Part shown: positions 25,335 through 34,410 of the stretch, one piece after another | How positions within the stretch are numbered: position 1 is the stretch's first letter | Layout: each line of letters begins with the position of its first letter | Source: Nocardiopsis flavescens | GTDB lineage: Bacteria; Actinomycetota; Actinomycetes; Streptosporangiales; Streptosporangiaceae | NCBI RefSeq assembly: GCF_900141985.1 | Contig: NZ_FQZK01000002.1 | Coordinates: 248,001-312,000 of the forward strand | Direction of reading: 5' to 3' | Length of the DNA stretch: 64,000 bases | The notes under the pieces: generated by a model | What the model saw: only the letters and a program-made list of their open reading frames with translations | What the model was told of the DNA's origin: nothing | Database searches by the model: none | Translations under genes and position numbers: made by a program

Positions 25335-26581
25335 GGTCGTTCCTCCCGGCGGGTGTGCGGGGTGTCGGTCACGAAGCGCCCGGGCGCCATGCGGTGGCCG
25401 GGGTCCATGGCGCGCTTGACCGCGCGCATCATCTCCAGGCCGGGCACCTCGCCCCACAGGTCGATCCCGGCGTCGTGCAGGTGCGGCTCCGCGCGCAGCA
25501 CCGTCGCCGACCACCCCGGGCGCGAGCGCAGCCCCTCCAGGACGGCGGACACGGCGCCGGCGTCGGCCCCCGGCGGGAACGCGGTGACCAGGGCGCCCGC
25601 CCGGGCGGAACCCGTGGTGCGGGCACCGGTGCCCGCGGCCCCGCCCAGCTCGGCGGCCAGGGCGGCCGCCGCGGGCGCGTCCGCCGGGGGCACGGACAGC
25701 CGGACCAGGGTCCCCCCGGCGGGGAGCAGACCCCAGTCCGGGGGCAGTTCCCCGGACACCCGCACCTCTTCGGCGGGCAGGCCGCCGCCCAGGGAGGCGA
25801 CCACCTCGGCGGCGCGGGCGTCGACCCCCGCGGGCGTGCCCTCCAGCACCACGCGCAGGCGCGACCGCCCCCGCGCCGGCCAGTCCAGGTCCACCGCGGC
25901 GGGCACGGCGCCGCCCGCCCGCAGCAGCGCGAGCCGCCGCTCGGCGTGGGCGAGGGAGGGCAGCGGCAGCTCCACCAGCCGCAGGGCCGGGGGCAGGGGG
26001 TGCAGGCGGAAGGCGGCGGAGGCGATGACGCCCAGGGCGCCGTAGCCGCCGACGTGCAGTTTGGCCAGGTCGTACCCGGCGACGTTCTTGACCACCCGGC
26101 CGCCGCTGCGCGCCGCCACCCCGTCCGGGCGCACCACCGTCATGCCGATGACCAGGTCGCGCAGCGCACCGGTGAGCAGCCGCCGCGGCCCCGAGAGTCC
26201 GGTGGCGAGCATGCCGCCCACGGTCCCCCCGGCCCGGACCGGGTCCGCGGACAGGCGCTGGCCGGCGGCGGCGAGCACGGCGGTCAGCTCGGACACCGGG
26301 GTCCCCGCGCCGACCTCCGCCACCAGGTCGCCCGCGTCGTGGTCGATCCGGACCAGCCCGCGGGTGTCCACCAGCAGGTCCACCGCGGGCGGGCGCCCGC
26401 CCCAGTCCAGGCCGGTGCCGCCGCCCCGGGCGGCCACCGACCACCCGCGGCGGTCCGCCTCCGCGAGCAGGCCCGCCAGCTCCTCCGTGTCCCGCGGGCG
26501 CGCCGTCCGCGCCGGGACGACACCGCACACGGCGTCCCGCGGCCCGCCCGCGCGGACCCCCTCGGTCCCCTGCCGTCCCAC
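25331..26581 (-). CDS. glcE: Glycolate oxidase FAD-binding subunit GlcE
   Basis: A 416-residue PCMH-type FAD protein, second flavin subunit of the glycolate oxidase complex. The FAD-binding domain shows ARGGGTGLDWGG, VRAGGTVGGMLATGLSGPRR and GGRVVKNVAGYDLAKL. The C-terminal GlcE-like cap ends in AVKRAMDPGHRMAPGRF. GTG at 26581 has GAGGGGG upstream; the ORF remains open further upstream across the glcD coding region, which is a shadow. The gap to glcD is 14 nt and the overlap with glcF is 4 nt. Confidence 0.9.
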   Translation of the reverse strand: MGRQGTEGVRAGGPRDAVCGVVPARTARPRDTEELAGLLAEADRRGWSVAARGGGTGLDWGGRPPAVDLLVDTRGLVRIDHDAGDLVAEVGAGTPVSELTAVLAAAGQRLSADPVRAGGTVGGMLATGLSGPRRLLTGALRDLVIGMTVVRPDGVAARSGGRVVKNVAGYDLAKLHVGGYGALGVIASAAFRLHPLPPALRLVELPLPSLAHAERRLALLRAGGAVPAAVDLDWPARGRSRLRVVLEGTPAGVDARAAEVVASLGGGLPAEEVRVSGELPPDWGLLPAGGTLVRLSVPPADAPAAAALAAELGGAAGTGARTTGSARAGALVTAFPPGADAGAVSAVLEGLRSRPGWSATVLRAEPHLHDAGIDLWGEVPGLEMMRAVKRAMDPGHRMAPGRFVTDTPHTRREERP

Positions 26582-26595
26582 ACCGGCCCCCTCGC

Positions 26596-28080
26596 TCAGA
26601 ACTGTTCCGCCTCGCCCGACTCCACCAGCGGGTGCACGCCCGTGCGCACCCCCGGCACCTCCCCGCACAGGCGCGGGGTGGGCAGCAGCTTGTACGGGTT
26701 GGCGATCCCCCGCGGGTCCAGGGCGCCCCGGAAGAGGTCGAAGGTCGCCAGGTCGTCGGGGGAGTACATGCGCGGCATCTTGCACGCCTTGTCCACGCCC
26801 ACCCCGTGCTCGCCGGTGAGGGACCCGCCGTGCTCCACGCACAGGTCGAGGATCGCCCCCGACACCGCCTCCGCCCGCTCGCCCGCGCCGGGCTCGCCGT
26901 CGTCGAACAGCACCAGCGGGTGGAGGTTGCCGTCCCCGGCGTGGAACACGTTGGCGACCCGGATGCCGCTCTCCCGCGACAGCTCGTCGATGCGGCGCAG
27001 CACCTCGGGCAGGGCGGTGCGCGGCACCACCCCGTCCTGGACGATGTAGGAGGGGCTGATCCGGCCCACGGCGGCGAACGCCGACTTGCGGCCCTTCCAG
27101 ATCCGGGACCGCTCGTCGGCGTCCGCGGCGGTGCGGGTCTCGAACGCCCCGGCGGCGGCGCACAGCCGGGTGACCTCCGCGACCTGGGACCGCACCTCGG
27201 CGGCCGGCCCGTCCAGCTCCACGATGAGCACCGCGGCGGCGCCCGCCGGGTAGTCGCAGGCCACCGCCGCCTCGGCGGCCTCGATCGCCAGGGCGTCCAT
27301 CATCTCGATCGCCGAGGGCAGCACCCCGGCGGCGATGACGTCGCTCACCGCGCGCCCGCCGGCGTCCATGGACGTGAACGCCGACAGCAGGGTGACGGTC
27401 CGCTCCGGCAGCCGGGTCAGGCCCACGGTGACCCGGGTGGCGATGCCGAGGGTCCCCTCGGAGCCGATGAACGCGCCGATGAGGTCGTGGCCGGGGGAAT
27501 CGGGGGCCTTGCCGCCCAGCCGCGTCAGGACGCCGTCGGGGGTGACCACGTCGAGCCCGCGCACGTGGTTGACGGTGAACCCGTACTTGAGGCAGTGGGC
27601 TCCGCCCGAGTTCTCGGCGACGTTGCCGCCCACCGAGCACACCTGCTGGCTGGAGGGGTCGGGCGCGTAGTAGTAGCCGTACGGCGCCGCGGCCCGGCTG
27701 ACGTCGAGGTTGGTGACCCCGGGCTCGACCACGGCGCACTCGTTGTCCGGGTCGACCTCGACGATCCGGCGCATGCGCGAGGTGGCCAGCAGCACGCCCT
27801 CGGGGTGGGGCAGGGCGCCGCCGGACAGGCCGGTGCCCGCGCCGCGGGGGACGAAGGGCACCCCGCTCCCGGCGCACAGCCCCACCACGGCGGCGACCTG
27901 CGCGGCGGTGGTGGGCAGCACCACCACGCCGGGGACCTCGCGGTGGTGGGTGATGCCGTCGGTGTCGTAGACGCGGCGGCGGGAGGCGTCGGTCAGCACC
28001 CCGTCCCCGCCGCAGATCTCGCGCAGGCGGGGGACCAGCGCGGCCACGGCGGCCGGGATCGGGTGGGCGGTCTCGGGCAC
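26596..28080 (-). CDS. glcD: Glycolate oxidase catalytic FAD subunit GlcD
   Basis: A 494-residue FAD-linked oxidase that oxidises glycolate (or D-lactate) to glyoxylate (or pyruvate). The PCMH FAD domain has PRGAGTGLSGGALPH and SVGGNVAENSGGAHCLKYG; the C-terminal domain has the conserved HAGDGNLHPLVLFD and GEHGVGVDKA. GTG at 28080 follows GGAGGC. It is the first gene of glcDEF and lies 188 nt after the malate synthase gene on the same strand; a strong hairpin separates them. The gene set and the aceB neighbour favour glycolate over lactate. Confidence 0.95.
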   Translation of the reverse strand: MPETAHPIPAAVAALVPRLREICGGDGVLTDASRRRVYDTDGITHHREVPGVVVLPTTAAQVAAVVGLCAGSGVPFVPRGAGTGLSGGALPHPEGVLLATSRMRRIVEVDPDNECAVVEPGVTNLDVSRAAAPYGYYYAPDPSSQQVCSVGGNVAENSGGAHCLKYGFTVNHVRGLDVVTPDGVLTRLGGKAPDSPGHDLIGAFIGSEGTLGIATRVTVGLTRLPERTVTLLSAFTSMDAGGRAVSDVIAAGVLPSAIEMMDALAIEAAEAAVACDYPAGAAAVLIVELDGPAAEVRSQVAEVTRLCAAAGAFETRTAADADERSRIWKGRKSAFAAVGRISPSYIVQDGVVPRTALPEVLRRIDELSRESGIRVANVFHAGDGNLHPLVLFDDGEPGAGERAEAVSGAILDLCVEHGGSLTGEHGVGVDKACKMPRMYSPDDLATFDLFRGALDPRGIANPYKLLPTPRLCGEVPGVRTGVHPLVESGEAEQF

Positions 28081-28212
28081 GGCGCCTCCCGGCCGTCGTC
28101 GCGGGTGTGGTCAGACCTCTATGTGGACGTCCCTGCACTGGAAAGGTACGGCCGTGCGGGTCAGGGCACAAGGGGACCTGCGGGAGTTCCTCCCCCGCCC
28201 GCCCCGACGGAC

Positions 28213-28250
28213 GCGGGGGGCGGCGGTCCAGCCGGACCGCCGCCCCCCGC
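28213..28250 (-). terminator. Terminator/attenuator between aceB and glcD
   Basis: Two perfectly matched 17-nt arms (28213-28229 and 28234-28250) with a 4-nt loop lie 18 nt downstream of the malate synthase stop. It probably ends or weakens read-through into glcDEF. Confidence 0.72.
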
Positions 28251-28268
28251 GCCGGGGCCCGCCGCCCG

Positions 28269-29873
<1,605 letters not shown>

Positions 29874-30209
29874 GGCAAACCTTCCGCAATACGAAAAACG
29901 CTTCTGGGATGTGGAAAACGCTACCGGTGCTGGTGAGGCGGGGTCAACGGCGGCCCCGCCGTGCATGACAACGGATTTTCGCACGGGGTCAAGCTTGCCG
30001 AAAATTCTCCGTCAACTTCCGCGGTTCTTGTCATCGGGCTCTGGCCAGGGGATTTGCGGACGCGTCGGTGGCGGCGTGTCTTCCGCCACGTGGCCTGCGA
30101 TAATTCAGGTGCCCCGGCGGGAAGCGCGTGTCACCATCGACGGGGCGGCCCGCACGGCGCGGGCCGGGAAGAATCACCCCGGTGACCGCGTTGACCCACC
30201 TGGAGGGAT
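29874..30209. other. Divergent aceB/hflX intergenic region
   Basis: This 336-nt region between divergent genes holds no supported gene. Near aceB it contains two direct copies of AAAACGCT (29895-29902 and 29915-29922), spaced exactly 20 nt. An AT-richer segment around 29965-30030 could carry promoters. Near hflX, GGAGGG sits 2 nt before the ATG. Confidence 0.55.
29895..29922. promoter_or_regulatory. Direct repeats upstream of aceB
   Basis: AAAACGCT occurs at 29895-29902 and 29915-29922, 20 nt apart (two helical turns), each preceded by further A/G. They lie 22-50 nt upstream of the aceB ATG, where a regulator would block or recruit polymerase. No known consensus was matched with confidence. 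Confidence 0.4.
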
Positions 30210-31742
30210 ATGAATACTGCTGAAACCCGTGGAAGCGCCCGCGAGGCCTTCGAGGCCGCCGACGAGGAGAGGCTCCACGACACGTTCGCCGCCCAGGACG
30301 GGACCGACACCGGTGAGGGGTCCCGCCGCGACAACGGCGGCGACCGCCACGTGTACGGTGACACCCCCGACCAGGGCGAGATGGAACTCGCGGACCGGCA
30401 CGCACTGCGCCGCGTCCAGGGGCTGTCCACCGAACTCACCGACGTCACCGAGGTCGAGTACCGGTCGCTGCGGCTGGAGCGCGTCGTCCTGATCGGCGTG
30501 TGGACCAGCGGCACCCAGGCCGACGCGGACAACTCGCTCACCGAGCTGGCCGCCCTGTCCGAGACCGCCGGTGCCATGGTCCTGGAGGGCCTCACCCAGC
30601 GCCGGTCCAAGCCCGACCCCGCCACCTACGTCGGCAAGGGCAAGGCCGCCGAGCTCCGCGACATCGTCGAGTCCACCGGGGCCGACACCGTCATCTGCGA
30701 CGGCGAGCTCACCCCCGGCCAGCTGCGCCAGCTGGAGGACGTGGTCAAGGTCAAGGTCGTCGACCGCACCGCGCTCATCCTGGACATCTTCGCCCAGCAC
30801 GCGCGCAGCAGCGAGGGCAAGGCCCAGGTCGAACTGGCCCAGCTCAGCTACCTGCTCCCGCGCCTGCGCGGCTGGGGCGACAGCCTGTCCCGGCAGGCGG
30901 GCGGCTCCGGCGGCGGCGCCGGAGGCGGCGTGGGCCTGCGCGGACCCGGTGAGACCAAGATCGAGACCGACCGGCGGCGCATCAACGACAAGATGGCCAA
31001 GCTGCGCAGGCAGCTCGCCCACATGCGCATCGCCCGCGACGTCAAGCGCGACGTCCGCCGCACCCGGCACGTGCCCTCGGTGGCCATCGCCGGCTACACC
31101 AACGCCGGCAAGTCCAGCCTGCTCAACCGGCTGACCGGCGCCGGGGTCCTGGTGGAGAACGCCCTGTTCGCCACCCTGGACCCCACGGTCCGCCAGGCGC
31201 GCACGCCCGACGGCCGGGCGTTCACGCTCAGCGACACCGTCGGGTTCGTCCGGCACCTGCCGCACCAGCTGGTCGAGGCGTTCCGGTCCACCCTGGAGGA
31301 GGTCGCCGACTCCGACCTCGTCCTGCACGTGGTCGACGGGTCGCACCCCGACCCGGAGAGCCAGATCGCCGCGGTCCGCGAGGTGTTCGCCGACATCGAC
31401 GCCACCGAGGTGCCCGAGCTGATCGTGGTCAACAAGGTCGACGCGGCCGACCCGGACGTGCTCAAGGCGCTGCGCACCCGCTACCCCGACATGGTCGAGG
31501 TCTCCGCCCGGACCGGGGCCGGAGTGCCCGCCCTGGTCACCGCGCTGGCCGGGGCCCTGCCCGAGCTCGCGTACGAGGTGCGGGTCCGGGTGCCCTACTC
31601 GCGCGGCGACCTGGTCGCCAAGGTGCACGAGGAGGGGCGCGTCCTGTCCGAGGAGCACACCGCGGAGGGCACCGAGCTGCACGCCTTCGTCTCGCAGGCC
31701 CTGTCGGGCAAGCTGGAGGGCTTCGCCCTCAGCACCGCCTGA
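30210..31742 (+). CDS. hflX: Ribosome-associated GTPase HflX
   Basis: A 510-residue GTPase that splits stalled ribosomes under stress. It has an N-terminal HflX domain (residues ~95-270, with TYVGKGKAAELRD and the Gly-rich GLRGPGETKIETDRR hinge), then a G domain with G1 GYTNAGKSS (residues 295-303), G3 DTVGFVRHLPHQLVEAF and G4 NKVDA. The first ~70 residues are acidic and polar and extend beyond most homologues. It is probably monocistronic, with a strong terminator at 31755. Confidence 0.96.
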   Translation: MNTAETRGSAREAFEAADEERLHDTFAAQDGTDTGEGSRRDNGGDRHVYGDTPDQGEMELADRHALRRVQGLSTELTDVTEVEYRSLRLERVVLIGVWTSGTQADADNSLTELAALSETAGAMVLEGLTQRRSKPDPATYVGKGKAAELRDIVESTGADTVICDGELTPGQLRQLEDVVKVKVVDRTALILDIFAQHARSSEGKAQVELAQLSYLLPRLRGWGDSLSRQAGGSGGGAGGGVGLRGPGETKIETDRRRINDKMAKLRRQLAHMRIARDVKRDVRRTRHVPSVAIAGYTNAGKSSLLNRLTGAGVLVENALFATLDPTVRQARTPDGRAFTLSDTVGFVRHLPHQLVEAFRSTLEEVADSDLVLHVVDGSHPDPESQIAAVREVFADIDATEVPELIVVNKVDAADPDVLKALRTRYPDMVEVSARTGAGVPALVTALAGALPELAYEVRVRVPYSRGDLVAKVHEEGRVLSEEHTAEGTELHAFVSQALSGKLEGFALSTA

Positions 31743-32147
31743 CACCGGTCCCGCACGGGCCCGGCCGCCGACGCGGCCGGGCCCGTCGGCGTCCCGGCGG
31801 CCGGTGCGGGCGCCGGGACCCGGCGTTCCACCGGCCCCGGAACCGCGCATGGGGTACGTCACGTCGCGCTCTCGCGAATTCTGGGCCGGAACACTCGCAT
31901 TCGTCCCTGTGGAGAGGTGTACACGGAGTCCGGGAATGGACTACGGTTTTGGAGCACCGGCCGCAGCCCCATCGACCGGCGGACTCGGCGCGCCCGGCGC
32001 GCCTGAGCCCCCGACCCGCGCGGCGGTGCCCCCGGCCGCTCCCACCGGCCCTGTCGGATCGTTCCAGATACGAGGTCGCCATGTCCGCCCGTTCCCTGCA
32101 CGACCCCTCCCTCCATTCCACACGGCGGAACTGACCGGCGGCCGACC
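31743..32147. other. hflX to amidohydrolase intergenic region
   Basis: A 405-nt stretch. It opens with the hflX terminator (31755-31786). The middle (31860-31960) is less GC-rich and is the likely promoter area for the amidohydrolase gene. Several short frames cross it but none shows protein-like conservation or a good ribosome-binding site, and I call none. Confidence 0.5.
31755..31786 (+). terminator. hflX terminator
   Basis: ACGGGCCCGGCCGC (31755-31768) pairs with GCGGCCGGGCCCGT (31773-31786) over a 4-nt loop, starting 12 nt after the hflX stop. Confidence 0.75.
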
Positions 32148-33356
32148 ATGGCTGTCGTACTCCTCAGCAACATCGGTCGGCTGTGGACCGGCAACGAGAT
32201 GCTGACCAAGGCGGCGCTCCTGATCGACGACGAGCGGGTGGCCTGGGTCGGCCCCGCCGCCGAGCTCCCGCAGCGGCTGCCCGGGGTCTACGAGGACCTC
32301 ACCGACGTCGACGACATCATCAACATCGGCGGCGGGCTCATCACGCCCGGACTCGTCGACGCCCACTGCCACCCCGTCTACGCGGGCGACCGCTACGCCG
32401 AGGTCAGCATGTGGGCCAAGGGCGCCTCCCAGGGGGACATCTTCGCGGCGGGCGGCGGCGTGTCCACCACCGTCACCATCACGCGCGGGACCGACCCCTG
32501 GACCCTGTGCAACGCGGTGCGGGAGCGGCTGCGGCACTGGGTCATCACCGGCACCACCACCGTCGAGGCCAAGACCGGGTACCACCTCACCCGCGACGGC
32601 GAGCTGGCCGACGTGCGCCTGCTGCGCTCCCTGGAGGAGGAGCCGGGGATGCCGCGCCTGCACATCACGTTCTTCCCCGCACACGGGGTGCCGCCCGAGT
32701 TCTTCGGCCGCCCCGCCGAGTACGTCGCCACCGCCGCCTCCTGGCTCGCCGACGCCGCGCAGGTGGGCGCCGACGGGGTGGACGTCTACTGCGACAACCG
32801 GCAGTTCACCACCGACGACGCGCGGATGCTCCTGTCCGTGGGCCAGTCCGTGGGGCTGCGCACCACCCTGCACGCCTGCTCGCGCCCCCGCCACGGCGCC
32901 GTGCGCATGGCCGCCGAGCTGGGTTGCACCTCCGTGGACCTGCTGCACGAGACCGACGACGATGACATCCTGGCGCTGGCCGCCACCCGCACCCCCGTGG
33001 TCGCCTGCCCCACCACGTCGATGCACGAGCGCCGCCACCCGCCGGTGCGGTCCCTGCTCGACCACGGCGTCCCCGTCGGGCTGGGCACCGACCACAACCC
33101 CGGGCAGAGCGGGGCCACGTCGATGCCGCTCATCATCTCCCTGGCGGTCGCCATGTTCCAGATGACGGTCCAGGAGGCGCTGCACGCCGCCACCGTCGGC
33201 GGCGCCCGCGCGCTCGGCCTCGCCGACCGCGGCATGCTCACCCCCGGCAACCTCGCCGACCTGGTCCAGTGGGACGCCGACCACGAGGGCGCGTTCGCCT
33301 GGTCGATGGGCCTCAAGGCCCTCCACGTCTGGCAGGGCGGCCGCACCATCCACTGA
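32148..33356 (+). CDS. Amidohydrolase family protein, imidazolonepropionase (HutI)-like
   Basis: A 402-residue metal-dependent hydrolase. HutI-like landmarks are the HxH metal site in DAHCHPVYAGDRYAEV, TGYHLTRDGEL, AHGVPPEFFGR, YCDNRQFTTDDA, and the late metal Asp in LGTDHNPGQSGATSMPL. However, the HutI block LHADE-x-SADHL is changed here to LHACSRPRH and TSVDLLHE, so the substrate may not be imidazolonepropionate. No other histidine-degradation gene is nearby. There is no signal peptide. The ATG at 32148 lacks a strong ribosome-binding site. It is convergent with holA. Confidence 0.85.
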   Translation: MAVVLLSNIGRLWTGNEMLTKAALLIDDERVAWVGPAAELPQRLPGVYEDLTDVDDIINIGGGLITPGLVDAHCHPVYAGDRYAEVSMWAKGASQGDIFAAGGGVSTTVTITRGTDPWTLCNAVRERLRHWVITGTTTVEAKTGYHLTRDGELADVRLLRSLEEEPGMPRLHITFFPAHGVPPEFFGRPAEYVATAASWLADAAQVGADGVDVYCDNRQFTTDDARMLLSVGQSVGLRTTLHACSRPRHGAVRMAAELGCTSVDLLHETDDDDILALAATRTPVVACPTTSMHERRHPPVRSLLDHGVPVGLGTDHNPGQSGATSMPLIISLAVAMFQMTVQEALHAATVGGARALGLADRGMLTPGNLADLVQWDADHEGAFAWSMGLKALHVWQGGRTIH

Positions 33357-33447
33357 CCGCCGGCTCCGTCCGGCCCCGTACCGCGCGTGCCGCGCGGCGG
33401 GAGGCGGGTCCGGTCCCCGTGACCCGCGACGATCCGGCGAACGGGCC

Positions 33448-34410
33448 CTAGCGGCGGCCCCGGGCACGGGCGATCTCGATGACGGCGCGCTCCAGCGCGT
33501 ACTCCGGGTCGCGGCCCGCGCCCTTGATCAGCGCGTCCGTCTCGGCGACCACCGACATCGCCCGGCCGATCCCCGCCGGCGACCAGCCGCGCGCCTGCTG
33601 GCGCAGCGTCCGCAGCTTCCACGGCGGCACCTTGGCGCTCTTGGCCAGGTCGGCGTCCGAGCCGCCCCGCGAGGGCCCCGCCACCACCGCGATGCCGCGC
33701 ACCGCGCCCGCCAGCGCGCTGTTGATGAGCACCGGCGCGGTGCCCACCGCCAGCGACCAGCGCAGCTGCTCCAGGGCCTCGGGCAGGCGGCCCTCGACCG
33801 CGCGGTCGGCGACGGTGAACCCCGACGCCTCCGCCCGGCCCGAGTGGTACCGGGCCACGGCGGCGGCGTCCACCCGGCCCTCGGTGTCGGCGATCAGCTG
33901 GGTGCAGGCCGCCGCGATCTCGCGCAGCTCGCTGCCGACCGCGTCCAGCAGTGCCTGGGCGGCGTCCGGGGCGATCTGCCGCCCCGCCGCCGCGAACTCG
34001 GCCTTGACGAACGCCACCCGCTCGGGCCCCTTGGTCGGGCCCTTGCAGTCCACGCGGGCGGCCCCCGCCTTGACCGCGGCCTGGAGCAGGGCCTTGCCCT
34101 TGTTGCCGCCCGCGTGCGCCAGCACCAGGGTGACGTCGTCGGCCGGGTCCTTGAGGTAGGCCGTCACCGTCTCGGCCAGGTCCTTGACCAGGTCCTGGGA
34201 GGAGCGCAGCACGACCACCCGGCGGTCGCCGAACAGCGACGGGGAGGTGACCTCCACCAGGGTGTGCGGACCCACCTGGGCGGGGACGAGGTCGTGCACG
34301 TCCACCTCCGGGTCCTCGGCGCGGACGGCCGCCACGATGGAGGCGACGGCCCGGTCGACGAGGAGCTCCTCGTCGCCGACGATGATCGTGATCGGGGCGG
34401 GTGCAGGCAT
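33448..34410 (-). CDS. holA: DNA polymerase III subunit delta
   Basis: A 320-residue clamp-loader subunit that opens the sliding clamp. The N-terminal domain starts ITIIVGDEELLVDRAVASIV and contains SPSLFGDRRVVVLR; the C-terminal collar has PPWKLRTLRQQARGWSPAGI and ends in a basic stretch. The usual family length is ~330. ATG at 34410 gives the conserved start. The first 247 nt overlap the 3' end of comEC in another frame. The holA frame is open far upstream, but that is not coding. Confidence 0.94.
   Translation of the reverse strand: MPAPAPITIIVGDEELLVDRAVASIVAAVRAEDPEVDVHDLVPAQVGPHTLVEVTSPSLFGDRRVVVLRSSQDLVKDLAETVTAYLKDPADDVTLVLAHAGGNKGKALLQAAVKAGAARVDCKGPTKGPERVAFVKAEFAAAGRQIAPDAAQALLDAVGSELREIAAACTQLIADTEGRVDAAAVARYHSGRAEASGFTVADRAVEGRLPEALEQLRWSLAVGTAPVLINSALAGAVRGIAVVAGPSRGGSDADLAKSAKVPPWKLRTLRQQARGWSPAGIGRAMSVVAETDALIKGAGRDPEYALERAVIEIARARGRR

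Noticed and set aside
31804-32205. 133-residue + strand frame before the amidohydrolase
   Set aside because: Overlaps the amidohydrolase start, has no recognisable domain and no good ribosome-binding site.
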